Below, one piece after another: positions 1 through 7,777 of a stretch of DNA of 64,000 bases (position 1 is the stretch's first letter; every line of letters starts with the position of its first letter). The notes below the pieces were generated by a model. That model had not been told where the DNA came from, did no database searches, and was given only the letters and a program-made list of their open reading frames with translations. Source of the stretch: CAYWWY01 sp964462525 (GTDB lineage Bacteria > Thermotogota > Thermotogae > MWEM01). Both the position numbers and the translations under genes were made by a program. The stretch spans positions 1 through 64,000 of the forward strand of contig CAYWWY010000004.1 in the NCBI GenBank assembly GCA_964462525.1. The letters are read 5' to 3'.

Positions 1-64
1 CATAGGCAAAATCATTCTCCCTCATATACCGAAAATCCTGCAACCCCACCGGAAGCTTCTTCAT
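1..64 (-). CDS. AAA-ATPase-like / DUF1703-type protein, 5' end only
   Basis: Only the first 21 codons are inside the window; the gene runs leftward off the edge. The start is ATG at 64-62, preceded by a strong GGAGGCGGGAAG ribosome site. The visible N-terminus, beginning MKKLPVGLQDFRYMRE, matches the opening of the large family of predicted AAA-ATPases with a PD-(D/E)XK nuclease-like C-terminus (PF09820/DUF1703), which typically begins MKKLPIGIQxFExIRE. These genes are often multicopy and lie in accessory regions. Function is unproven for the family. An extended -10 promoter lies 46 bases upstream. The assignment rests on a short stretch, so it is probable rather than certain. Confidence 0.6.
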   Translation of the reverse strand, partial: MKKLPVGLQDFRYMRENDFAY

Positions 65-109
65 ACACTTCCCGCCTCCTTCGAAAAACAGTGCATCATG
101 CTCAGAAAG

Positions 110-118
110 ATTATACCA
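110..118 (-). promoter_or_regulatory. Extended -10 promoter for the left-edge ATPase gene
   Basis: On the minus strand the sequence reads TGG-TATAAT, a perfect -10 hexamer with a TG extension. There is no good -35. It lies between the transposase remnant and the ATPase start, about 46 bases from the ATG. The same TGG-TATAAT form recurs before many genes in this window. Confidence 0.6.
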
Positions 119-303
119 CAAGACCAGCGGATTGCACACACACGGGCCGTCCTGAAGACACCTTTCGCGCATTGCGACCTTTTGCTTCTTGCATTGCGCT
201 TGTAAAGGCCCCCATGAAGCTCCAGGCTCCGAATCAAACCAACTCCCAAATGGTTCCAGGAATTGTCAGCATGAGCTCCCCGTGACCTCAATCATGTTTC
301 TGC

Positions 304-749
304 TCAGGCCAGTGATCCTGGAGATCTGCCTTCTGGACATGCCCTGTTCGTCTTTACCAGCCCGGCTCTTAGTGGGTTTTGGTGGATGTAACGCAAGGTA
401 GCCAGGAAATAGGCATCTTCTTCCACTGGGAAGCTTTTATAGCGGTCTTGGAACAGATGGCCCACACGATCATACTTTTTGTTGTACCAAAACAAAAACT
501 TGAGCCGATCCGTTTGATGATAAGGCTAAGCGGCTCTTCCGCCTCTTTTATCATGAGATGGATATGATTTCCCATCAAGCACCAGGCATACAATTCGAAC
601 TTGCTTTTCTCCTTGCAAGAAGCCATAGTATCCAACCATCGATGGTAATCCACTTCTTCCTCGAAGATCACCTGTCGGTTCATACCTCTGAGGACCACAT
701 GATAAATTCCCGAAGCACTGGTTTTTCGGACAGCTCTGGGTAAAACCAC
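304..749 (-). pseudogene. REP-associated tyrosine transposase (Y1/IS200-like), frameshifted
   Basis: The first frame (749 down to about 505) gives a GIYHVVLRGMNRQVIF motif, then CLMGNHIHLMI, the HUH-type metal site of Y1_Tnp (PF01797) transposases of the RAYT class. After RIGSSF the frame is lost in a T-rich run. The next frame resumes at about 495 with WYNKKYDRVGHLFQDRYKSF and LRYIHQNPLRAGLV, the conserved second half. A net one-base shift near 500-510 therefore splits the gene. After GLVK the usual C-terminal part (WSSY-type motif) is replaced by unrelated residues to a stop at 304, so the C-terminus is also lost. RAYTs act on flanking palindromic repeats, which are present just upstream (756-1078). 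Probably inactive; a sequencing error could explain the frameshift but not the missing C-terminus. Confidence 0.8.
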
Positions 750-755
750 TCCTCC

Positions 756-888
756 TTGGCTGATGGTGCATTATACAAAAAACCGGCATCGGGATGACTG
801 CCGGGTTGGTCTTGTCTTTTGTAATGCTTTGCTCGTACGCGCTCTTTTGCTGCCATATAGTGCCATTCAGGAACCGTCCCAAATTGGT
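756..888. repeat. RAYT-associated palindromic repeat, copy A
   Basis: First of two imperfect direct repeats about 135 bases long, starting 186 bases apart. It begins TTGGCTGATGGTGCATTATA and contains an inverted repeat (AACCGGCA at 781-788 against TGCCGGGTT at 799-807). It ends in a GGAACCGTCCCAAATTGG box, whose complement GGGACGGTTC is a motif I associate with RAYT-type elements. On the minus strand it supplies a TATAAT hexamer (770-775) just before the transposase. Copies beside a RAYT suggest a non-autonomous element mobilised by it. Confidence 0.65.
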
Positions 889-913
889 CCCCAATTGGTC
901 TACAAATTGGTCT
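881..913. repeat. Triple AATTGGTC short tandem repeat
   Basis: Three near-identical copies of AATTGGTC at about 11-12 base spacing lie between the GGAACCGTCCC box of copy A and a second AAGAACCGTCCCC box at 917-930. AATTGG also recurs after the box of copy B. It looks like part of the RAYT-associated element end rather than a regulatory site. Confidence 0.5.
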
Positions 914-941
914 AAACAAGAACCGTCCCCAAAATGGTTTT

Positions 942-1078
942 TTGGTTGATGGTGCATTATATCACAAAAAAACCGGCATCATGATGACTGCCGGGTTGGT
1001 CTTGTGTGTTGTGATGCTTTGATCGTTTGTCACTTTTTTGTTGGCCTTTAGTGCTGTTTAGGAACAGTTCCAAATTGG
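942..1078. repeat. RAYT-associated palindromic repeat, copy B
   Basis: Second copy, beginning TTGGTTGATGGTGCATTATA. It has the same hairpin (971-978 against 989-997) and the same closing box in degenerate form, GGAACAGTTCCAAATTGG. The stem arms are kept while the loop changes (TCATGATGA here, TCGGGATGA in copy A), as expected if the hairpin is under selection. Region 750-1135 holds no gene; these repeats fill most of it. Confidence 0.65.
966..997 (-). terminator. Putative Rho-independent terminator of the pilin operon
   Basis: Read on the minus strand: AACCCGGCA stem, nine-base loop, TGCCGGTT, then a run of seven T. It lies 139 bases downstream of the second pilin gene. The hairpin belongs to repeat copy B, so a mobile repeat appears to serve as the terminator. 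Confidence 0.6.
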
Positions 1079-1135
1079 TTTGAAAATGCGTTTCAATAAG
1101 ATTAATGATAGATGTTTAAACGAAATGTGGTGTCC

Positions 1136-1591
1136 TTAGAAAATCGGCATTCTTGTTACTACCTGCAAATCCCCTTGAGTACCCGATAGCTCCTCCCACG
1201 CTAACATCATGTAACCCGCGTCACCAGCCCCAGTATACTGTAAAGTAAATTGCTGAAACTGCCAAGGTCTATTTGTAACTGGGTTTTCCCCTGATCCAGT
1301 TGAAACGTTTATCATGTCAATATCGCTAGCAATGTTTGGGATTCTTGTAAGATAACCACTTTCATAAAGCACAGCAAATAATGTTTCACCGCTTACAATC
1401 GGCATTACTTTCTCAGTATAATAGAATGATTGTATCGCTTCACGTACAGTCCTAACATCAGAAGCTGCTGCAGAAGCGTTTGCATTCCTCACTGCATTCA
1501 CTGCGACCGGTGTCAGCGTAGCCAACAACGCAGCAATCACCGCTAAAACAATTAACAATTCCACTAAGGTAAACCCGCTTCTTCTTCTCAT
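1136..1591 (-). CDS. Type IV pilin-like protein (second of pair)
   Basis: A 151-residue protein with a short basic leader and the class III signal sequence GFTLVELLIVLAVIAALL. This is the prepilin peptidase site (cleavage after the Gly of RRRSG) followed by the hydrophobic alpha-1 helix with the conserved Glu+5. The remainder is a small soluble head without pilin-type Cys pairs. A GGGAGG ribosome site lies 8 bases before the ATG. It follows another pilin-like gene after an 86-base gap and probably shares its promoter. Such pseudopilins build type IV pili, type II secretion or competence pseudopili; no assembly ATPase, platform protein or secretin is in the window, so the machine cannot be named. 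Confidence 0.85.
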   Translation of the reverse strand: MRRRSGFTLVELLIVLAVIAALLATLTPVAVNAVRNANASAAASDVRTVREAIQSFYYTEKVMPIVSGETLFAVLYESGYLTRIPNIASDIDMINVSTGSGENPVTNRPWQFQQFTLQYTGAGDAGYMMLAWEELSGTQGDLQVVTRMPIF

Positions 1592-1677
1592 ACCTATTCC
1601 CTCCCTTTTTTGGGGTAATAAATGGTTTTGATACCATATTAAACTTCACTAATAATCTTGTACTTTTGCTAAATCAT

Positions 1678-2097
1678 TCACCACATTACAGGAAATCGCA
1701 CATAAACCCCGAAGAAATCGCCCGTTGGGCAAGTGTGAACATGAACGAAATGCTCGACCACCTCTTTAATGGAAAAGTCTTCCCCTTTATAAAACACGAA
1801 ATACTCTAAAAATTGCCCATCATCGGTAATTTGCTGGATACCATACAACTGATCGTTAATTCTTCCCCTAATCCCACTCTCAAGAGCATGGATGTCTTTA
1901 GGCCCAGTCATTGGGTTATGGACTAAACAATACTCTTCTAAAGCTTTTTGAATCGCTCTGAGGTTCTGCGCGATCTTACTCGCTTCAGCCTTTCTAACCG
2001 CTCCGATTGCTACGGGTATCAGTGCTGTCAAAAGGGCTGCAATCACAGCCATGACAATGACCAGCTCTACAATGGTAAAAGCTTTTCGTTTTTTCAT
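1678..2097 (-). CDS. Type IV pilin-like protein (first of pair)
   Basis: A 139-residue protein beginning MKKRKAFTIVELVIVMAVIA, a prepilin leader in which the residue before the mature Phe is Ala rather than the usual Gly (KKRKA/FTIVEL). Alanine is tolerated by some prepilin peptidases. The hydrophobic helix is followed by a charged alpha-helical stretch and a head with two Cys. The ribosome site AGAGGAG is 7 bases before the ATG. A near-consensus promoter lies about 130 bases upstream. The helix resembles that of the next gene (AALLTALIPVAIGAVRKAEAS against AALLATLTPVAVNAVRNANAS), so the two are paralogues. Confidence 0.85.
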   Translation of the reverse strand: MKKRKAFTIVELVIVMAVIAALLTALIPVAIGAVRKAEASKIAQNLRAIQKALEEYCLVHNPMTGPKDIHALESGIRGRINDQLYGIQQITDDGQFLEYFVFYKGEDFSIKEVVEHFVHVHTCPTGDFFGVYVRFPVMW

Positions 2098-2224
2098 GAC
2101 CCAACTCCTCTGTAGTTTTTTCTCGAACCGGGAGTTAGATTCTTCTTTATTTGCTTTGAATGAATTTTATCCGTTTTCGTAAGGAATACGAACGTTTTCA
2201 GGCTTTAAGTACCGCTTTGCATGT

Positions 2225-2253
2225 ATTATACTCCGATTTCAAGTGTAAGTCAA
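2225..2253 (-). promoter_or_regulatory. Sigma-70/A-type promoter for the pilin pair
   Basis: TTGACT (2253-2248), 17-base spacer, TATAAT (2230-2225) on the minus strand: five of six and six of six consensus. The leader to the first pilin ATG is about 120 bases and contains a dyad TTCGTA-AGGAA-TACGAA (2176-2192). The rest of 2098-2360 holds no gene and no clear terminator for the gene ending at 2361. Confidence 0.8.
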
Positions 2254-2360
2254 GTAAAAGACCAATTATCTCCTTCGAGCGAATAATAGACAGGGTTAGC
2301 TTTCAAAGCGGGATACGGAGTTATTTACATCTAATTTTTCATCAAAGTGTATTCTTTTAT

Positions 2361-4850
2361 TTACCTGTTCAAGTCAAGGTCCATCATTCGCGATTCGAAA
2401 TCTTGGAGGAATACCTCGATCATCTCAAGGGAGAATAGCGAGTATTCTCTTGTTTCCAAGCGTGTGGTCGAACGAAGATCCAACGCTTTTTCTCGTTCTT
2501 GGATCAACAAATCCTGATTCTGGATGTAAAAGGTTTGATAGGCCTGGAAAGTATCGGAAAAGGCCTCGAAAATCTCTGGATCTTCGCCAAATGTTGGGTT
2601 GTTCTGCATGGTGACCATGAACTGGTAATACCGGGAAGGAAAAACCCAGTTTTTGGATAAGGTATACTGAGCCAACCGTTGACGGTGCGCTAGACTTTGT
2701 AATAGATGTTCTCGCTCAAGGCGATTATGGCTATGGAGGGTTTCCAAATATTCAAGATCGATCTGATTCCATGAGGCTTGATATCCCTTATCATCTGCGC
2801 CTTTCAGGAGAACCGCCCGTTCATATCCGTATTTGATCCATTCCCACCATATTTCTTTCTGTTCGAAATCCATCTGATCAAGGATCTGCATTTCGTCAAA
2901 CCGTTTGATGAGATCGAAGGCTGTCCTGCCTATAAACAAGTATCCATACGGATCCATGGGGGCTTGCAGGGCCATTATTCGGGCCTGAAAACCCAAATAA
3001 ATAGAATCGATTTCAGCCCGAGAACCAGCGTCCAGGTTCCCTATTTGGACAGGATTTTCGGGAATCTCGTGAGGGATTGCTCGAATCGTTTCTGTCAATC
3101 GAGAAGGCTGGAAGACCGGAAGATCGATTCGGGATGGGGGAATTTCCATTGCAAATTCATCCAACTGGCGAATCGTTGTCGCTAGGGTGTGTACGATGAA
3201 GTAGTCGGATGGATGACTGATCGCCGCTCCCAACGCCAAAGAGAGTTGACGGCTTTTGCTGTTGATCAAATCGGACCATAGTCGGTGAGATGAAGAGAAG
3301 AAGTGATTGCGGTAAGCCTGCAGGGTCTGTTCTTGGAGTTGGTCTTGCACTGATTCGAAATCAACGGAAAAATGCCAGTTCTTTTCCATTTCTGAAATAT
3401 CTAGGGAGAGACCCGACTCTTCCAACCTTTGCAGCGTATTATAACTCATTCGGTACTCTTCATGGAGGCTGATGCTGATTTCGTGTTGGATCCGGCTTTG
3501 AGCATATTGCGCATTTCCCAAAACCCATCGAAACTGCACATAGAGCAATCCGACCATGGAAAGTATGAGCACTGTGGCAAACCAAGAAGGGAGTTTTTTC
3601 TTTGGCGCGTCTTGCAGCAGAATCATGCCAAAAACCGCGAAGATGGCAATGGAAGGCATCATATGAAAGGGAAATTCGGTAATCGCATGGACCATGATGG
3701 TCAACACGCCACAGAGCACAGCCAGTTCTAGCGGGCTTGAGGATTTGAGCACTCGTTTGATGCCTGCAATGACTAGGTAGAGGAGCATCCCTACCCAGAG
3801 AATGGTCCCCAATATTCCGGTTTCCGCAAGCATCTCCAGATAATCGCTGTGGGCTTCATATGGCTTTTCAAAGTAGCCATAGTAATCTGGATCGGAATTG
3901 GTGATGGGGATCATGTAATCCGTGGACAAGAGTTTGTAGGCGCCCAACCCTGTACCTACGATGGGAGAGTCTTTGTACATTTCCAGTGCGATCCGCCATT
4001 CCAAAACCCTCTGATACCACCCACCCGTTCCTTCTTCAAACCCGACAGCAACGGCGGTGGTCCGGTCAACCGCCCTGGTGAAAGGAGTTTGCTCTTCGGG
4101 AACGCCTGGCGGGCTGATCCAAAGGAGAATGGAAAGTGCCAAAGCCACGAAAAGGCCGGCCCATGGTTTCTTTTTATTCCGCCAGAAGGATCGCATCCCT
4201 TTTAAACGAAGGGCCCAAATCGCAAAGAGGATTGCTCCTACCGCAAACCCAAAATAGACTGACCGAGTTTGGCTCCACAAGACCACCAATAACGATGAAA
4301 AGAACCCCACTAGAGCAAGGACTCTCCATGCCCGTTCTTTGGCAACAAAGATCGCAACCACCAAAACCCAAAGAATGCTGGCCAGAAAGTTTGAGACATA
4401 GTTTACGTTCCCGATGGTGCTAACCATTGCGCCCCGATCAAAAGGCCTGCTGAGTTGAAGTTGCAATGGAGAGATTCCGTAAAAATTGAGAATGGCAATG
4501 CCGGAGATCAACAAGCTGGACGCGATCAAGGCCTTCATCACGGATGCCTCCGAAGGAGCGGGTTTGGGCGAAAGGGCGATTAGAAACCAGGGAAAGAAGA
4601 GGAGGGAGTAGTGATAGATCGCTTCCAACGGATTGCCCAGAAGGATGAGTTGGATCATGAATGGGGCAAGGAGGATGAGGGGAATCAGGATCTTGAGGTT
4701 GATGTTCAGCTGGAACTTGTTTCTTCTAGCAACGAGATAAGCGATCACAAAGACACCCAGGCTGAAGAGGAAGACCTTCAGGAACCTTGGGTTGTGGGTC
4801 AATCCCGGTAATATGATCACAGGAACCAAAAAAAGCATCCAATAGATCAC
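2361..4850 (-). CDS. O-antigen ligase/polymerase-like membrane protein with long C-terminal extension
   Basis: About 829 residues. The N-terminal half has some ten membrane segments. A large loop contains RVLEWRIALEMY and SPIVGTGLGAYKLLSTDY, the Wzy_C/WaaL signature of O-antigen ligases and polymerases that join polysaccharide to a carrier or protein. From about residue 440 the protein is soluble and alpha-helical for roughly 390 residues, much longer than usual for the family; I see no clear TPR consensus in it. The GTG at 4850 is chosen because AAAAGGGGG sits 6 bases upstream and an extended -10 promoter lies at 4876-4884; a longer reading to a TTG at 4961 would cross that promoter. Substrate unknown. 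Confidence 0.75.
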   Translation of the reverse strand: MIYWMLFLVPVIILPGLTHNPRFLKVFLFSLGVFVIAYLVARRNKFQLNINLKILIPLILLAPFMIQLILLGNPLEAIYHYSLLFFPWFLIALSPKPAPSEASVMKALIASSLLISGIAILNFYGISPLQLQLSRPFDRGAMVSTIGNVNYVSNFLASILWVLVVAIFVAKERAWRVLALVGFFSSLLVVLWSQTRSVYFGFAVGAILFAIWALRLKGMRSFWRNKKKPWAGLFVALALSILLWISPPGVPEEQTPFTRAVDRTTAVAVGFEEGTGGWYQRVLEWRIALEMYKDSPIVGTGLGAYKLLSTDYMIPITNSDPDYYGYFEKPYEAHSDYLEMLAETGILGTILWVGMLLYLVIAGIKRVLKSSSPLELAVLCGVLTIMVHAITEFPFHMMPSIAIFAVFGMILLQDAPKKKLPSWFATVLILSMVGLLYVQFRWVLGNAQYAQSRIQHEISISLHEEYRMSYNTLQRLEESGLSLDISEMEKNWHFSVDFESVQDQLQEQTLQAYRNHFFSSSHRLWSDLINSKSRQLSLALGAAISHPSDYFIVHTLATTIRQLDEFAMEIPPSRIDLPVFQPSRLTETIRAIPHEIPENPVQIGNLDAGSRAEIDSIYLGFQARIMALQAPMDPYGYLFIGRTAFDLIKRFDEMQILDQMDFEQKEIWWEWIKYGYERAVLLKGADDKGYQASWNQIDLEYLETLHSHNRLEREHLLQSLAHRQRLAQYTLSKNWVFPSRYYQFMVTMQNNPTFGEDPEIFEAFSDTFQAYQTFYIQNQDLLIQEREKALDLRSTTRLETREYSLFSLEMIEVFLQDFESRMMDLDLNR

Positions 4851-4875
4851 ACCATTCCCCCTTTTCTCGGTCCCG

Positions 4876-4884
4876 ATTATAGCA
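4876..4884 (-). promoter_or_regulatory. Extended -10 promoter of the O-antigen-ligase-like gene
   Basis: Minus strand TGC-TATAAT with a weak -35. Transcription would start near 4869, giving a leader of about 20 bases. It separates this gene from the upstream nine-gene unit and fixes the start at 4850. Confidence 0.65.
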
Positions 4885-4935
4885 TAGATCGCCGAGAAAA
4901 CTCGGAAATGCTTATTTTTCGTCGATGGATTTTCG

Positions 4936-5580
4936 CTACTGTGTTTTTGGTGATCCTCCAATCAGGATCCGTAAAGCGGAGATCAGGAGGAAGACACCGA
5001 TGATCAGTGAGCCGACGGAGTCTATGGCATAAGCCCAAGGGTAGTGACTGAGAAGATGGCCGGCGATGAGGATGACGATGACGTTGATATCCAAAATCGT
5101 TTTCATGCGGTAAAGCTTCCATTGGGCATCGAAGAGAGGAGAGTTTTGTTGTTTGGTGAATCGGAAGTTGCGGTACCAGAAGATGCTGTTGACCCCGGCG
5201 CCCATGAAGGCAAAGAGGAGGCCGAGGCGGAAATCACCCATGGGGGTTGGGTGGATGACGTTGTATAGGGCGTTGATCAGGATCACGATGAAGGAGGTGA
5301 GCATAGCAGAGCCTACAAAGAGAGAGGCGGTGCGTTCCAAGCGCTGTTTATGCGCCTCGGTCACAACTCTCTTTTGGCTGATGATCTTTCGGTAGATGGC
5401 CCAGTTCAGGAAGAGGGCCAGCAGTTCGATGGTTCTGCGGAGCAGATCCGCAAAGAGGGTGCCCGAACCGCTGAGATAGAAGGAATAGCCAATGGCCGCA
5501 GGTGCCCAAGCGCTCAGCAACCAGGACATGAGCAGGGTTCGCTCGCGGCTCTTTTTCCCTTTGGCATCGATATCGATCAT
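4936..5580 (-). CDS. Cation diffusion facilitator-like membrane protein
   Basis: A 214-residue protein with about six membrane segments, in the order seen in CDF cation efflux proteins: TM1-2 around WLLSAWAPAAIGYSFYLSG, then RRTIELLALFLNW, and a final segment AIDSVGSLIIGVFLLISAL that matches the family well. The metal site is atypical: the TM2 DxxxD is read as FADLLRRTIE and the TM5 HxxxD as KTILDINVIV. It also lacks the usual cytoplasmic C-terminal domain. It could therefore be a degenerate or differently selective transporter. The start is ATG at 5580, overlapping the stop of the lipid kinase gene in an ATGA, so translation is probably coupled. Confidence 0.6.
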   Translation of the reverse strand: MIDIDAKGKKSRERTLLMSWLLSAWAPAAIGYSFYLSGSGTLFADLLRRTIELLALFLNWAIYRKIISQKRVVTEAHKQRLERTASLFVGSAMLTSFIVILINALYNVIHPTPMGDFRLGLLFAFMGAGVNSIFWYRNFRFTKQQNSPLFDAQWKLYRMKTILDINVIVILIAGHLLSHYPWAYAIDSVGSLIIGVFLLISALRILIGGSPKTQ

Positions 5581-6311
5581 TTGGGGATCATCCAGAAGAG
5601 CCATGAGAGGGTGGCCAGGACGGGTGGAAGGACGAAATTGTCCCACCCTTTTTTGGAGAAGAGCTCCAGAGCAGCGCCCACCGCTGCAAGGACTGCGGAC
5701 ATCAGGACAAAGGTGAACGAAAAAGACTGGTAGAGGATGATTAAAAAGATGAGATGGATGATTCCGGCGCAAGCGAAGAAGGAGATCGCTCCTTCCAGGG
5801 TTTTGTTTCGATCGATGGCATGGTTGTTGAACTTTTTCTTGCCGAAGAACTTGCCAAAGACGGCCGCGGCGGCATCGCCAATCCCCCAGATGATGGTGGC
5901 CGAGGTGATGTGATGGCGGTTTTCAGACCCCATCAAACCCCAGAAGACGACAATCAATACCGAAAAGACCGACAGGATCGAAAGGATCTGTCTTTGGAGG
6001 TCTTTGTGCTCTTGATCGCTCTCTTCGGTACGGAGAACCTTGAGCTTTGAAAACAGACGGGTCCGAGAGATCCGGGCTACAATGAAGTAGATAAGGATAA
6101 AGAAACACCCATACACGCTCAGACTGATCCACCATCGGGAGAAGACATAGAGGACCATGATGACGGAAAGACTGAAGAAGGTGTGGTAGATCTTACGGAT
6201 CACTTCTTTGTGAATGCGGGTTTGATTGCCCAATATGGATGCCAAAAGGACCAAAAGAAAATAGTACCCGATAAATATGAGAAACCCAATAACATCTGGA
6301 TGAATGTTCAT
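5577..6311 (-). CDS. CTP-dependent diacylglycerol/polyprenol kinase-type membrane protein
   Basis: A 244-residue integral membrane protein of the SEC59/DGK1/VTE5 family, which phosphorylates dolichol, phytol or diacylglycerol using CTP. The signature parts are RKIYHTFFSLSV after the first segment, GIGDAAAAVFGKFFGKKKF, and NKTLEGAISFF. Some seven membrane helices are predicted by eye. The start ATG at 6311 lies 5 bases beyond the MATE stop, with only a weak GAAG ribosome site, so coupling to the upstream gene is likely. The lipid substrate cannot be told from sequence; an undecaprenol or diacylglycerol salvage role would suit its position near glmM and a polysaccharide ligase. Confidence 0.75.
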   Translation of the reverse strand: MNIHPDVIGFLIFIGYYFLLVLLASILGNQTRIHKEVIRKIYHTFFSLSVIMVLYVFSRWWISLSVYGCFFILIYFIVARISRTRLFSKLKVLRTEESDQEHKDLQRQILSILSVFSVLIVVFWGLMGSENRHHITSATIIWGIGDAAAAVFGKFFGKKKFNNHAIDRNKTLEGAISFFACAGIIHLIFLIILYQSFSFTFVLMSAVLAAVGAALELFSKKGWDNFVLPPVLATLSWLFWMIPK

Positions 6312-6316
6312 CGCTT

Positions 6317-7711
6317 CTATAGACTCTTCTCTACAGGTGTGTGTGTATCGACAACAACGTCGGTATGGATCTTCTTCCAATGCTTCACTTCCCAAACCAG
6401 AAAAGCCGCGGCCAGAATGCAAGAACCAACATCTGCGATGGGGATGCTCATCCACACACCGTCGAGACCGAGGAAATTGGGCAGGATGAGGATCAGGGGA
6501 ATCAACAGGATCACTTGACGGCTCAAGCTGAGAAACATGGCTTTCCGGGGTTTTCCCAACGCTTGAAAGGTTCCGGAAGCGATGACTTGAAACCCCACAA
6601 CCGGCATCATGAACATGAAGAGATACATTGCACGGGTGGCTACCGCAAGCAGTTCCAAATCATCTTGGTTGAAGAGCCGGATGAGCTGTTCGGGAATCAA
6701 ACGGGTGACCAAAAACCCTGCCGTTACGATGCACGTAGCAAAGAGAATGGCCCAGAATAGGGCTTCTCGGACCCGTTGCATCTGCCTGGCCCCATAGTTG
6801 AAGCCAATAATGGGCTGCGCGCCCTGATTAATGCCAATAACGGGCATGAAGATGAACATCGAGATGCTGTGGACGATACCAAGGGCGCTGATGGCAATAT
6901 CCCCTCCATGGGTCCTCAGCCCTTGGTTCAAAAGGACAACAAGCACCGATGACATAAGTTGCATAACGAAAGGAGCCGATCCGATGGCAAAGATCTTGAA
7001 CACCAACCGCCTGCATAGCCGCATGTTAATGAATCGAAGCCTGAGGACGCTCTTCCCGCTCATAAAATACCGCAAGACCCAGATGGCCGATACCGATTGC
7101 GCGATGACCGTGGCCAAAGCGGCTCCACGAATGCCCATATTCAATCCGAAGATAAAGATGGGATCGAGGATGATATTCAGGATGGCTCCAATCAACATCG
7201 TCCACATGGCGATCTTCGGGTTTCCTTCGGCCCGAATGCTGTGGTTGAGTCCCATGGAAAAAGCAAAAAAGGTGCTGCCAAAGAGGATGATGGATAGATA
7301 TTCCGCCGCGTATGGCAAGACCTGATCACTGGCGCCAAACAGATTGAGCAAGGGTTTCATGAAGATGAAACTGATGACGGTATAACTCAAGAAGATAATG
7401 AGCAATAACGAAACAGATTGACCAAGCAACCGTTCTGCTTCGTTCCGTTTCTTTTCTCCCAATCGGATGGAAATGAGCGTGGCGGAACCGATCCCGACCA
7501 ACATCGCCAAAGCCATCATCACCAGCATGATAGGAAATGCAACGGCCAACCCAGCAATGGCGAGGGTTCCCACCCCCTGACCGATGAAGATGCGGTCGAC
7601 CACGTTGTACAAGGCATTGACCATCATACCAATGATAGCAGGAATGGAGTACTTGATCAATAGGGGGAGGACTTTCTTCTCTCCCAGGAGTTTTTCGCGA
7701 TCGCTTACCAT
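6317..7711 (-). CDS. MATE family efflux transporter
   Basis: A 464-residue protein with twelve membrane segments, of the MepA-like branch of the MATE family (Na+ or H+ coupled export of cationic drugs and metabolites). Recognisable parts are SIPAIIGMMVNALYNVVDRI in TM1, GIGSATLISIRLGEKK, RAEGNPKIAM, and in the second half GINQGAQPIIGFNYGA and ASGTFQALGKPRKA. The ATG at 7711 is used because AGAGAGGAA precedes it by 5 bases; an in-frame ATG 12 codons earlier lacks a ribosome site. It follows uvrB by 66 bases. Substrate unknown. Confidence 0.9.
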   Translation of the reverse strand: MVSDREKLLGEKKVLPLLIKYSIPAIIGMMVNALYNVVDRIFIGQGVGTLAIAGLAVAFPIMLVMMALAMLVGIGSATLISIRLGEKKRNEAERLLGQSVSLLLIIFLSYTVISFIFMKPLLNLFGASDQVLPYAAEYLSIILFGSTFFAFSMGLNHSIRAEGNPKIAMWTMLIGAILNIILDPIFIFGLNMGIRGAALATVIAQSVSAIWVLRYFMSGKSVLRLRFINMRLCRRLVFKIFAIGSAPFVMQLMSSVLVVLLNQGLRTHGGDIAISALGIVHSISMFIFMPVIGINQGAQPIIGFNYGARQMQRVREALFWAILFATCIVTAGFLVTRLIPEQLIRLFNQDDLELLAVATRAMYLFMFMMPVVGFQVIASGTFQALGKPRKAMFLSLSRQVILLIPLILILPNFLGLDGVWMSIPIADVGSCILAAAFLVWEVKHWKKIHTDVVVDTHTPVEKSL

Positions 7712-7777
7712 AGCGCATTCCTCTCTTTCTTCTTCCAAAGGGATCAATGTATGGCGAAACAGGAAATCAAATCGGAG

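Noticed and set aside
881..913. CRISPR-like array from the AATTGGTC repeats
   Set aside because: Repeats are too short, spacers are 2-3 bases and no cas gene is present.
4851..4961. Upstream TTG start for the O-antigen-ligase-like protein
   Set aside because: It has no ribosome site and the extra codons cross a clear promoter; the GTG at 4850 has a good ribosome site.
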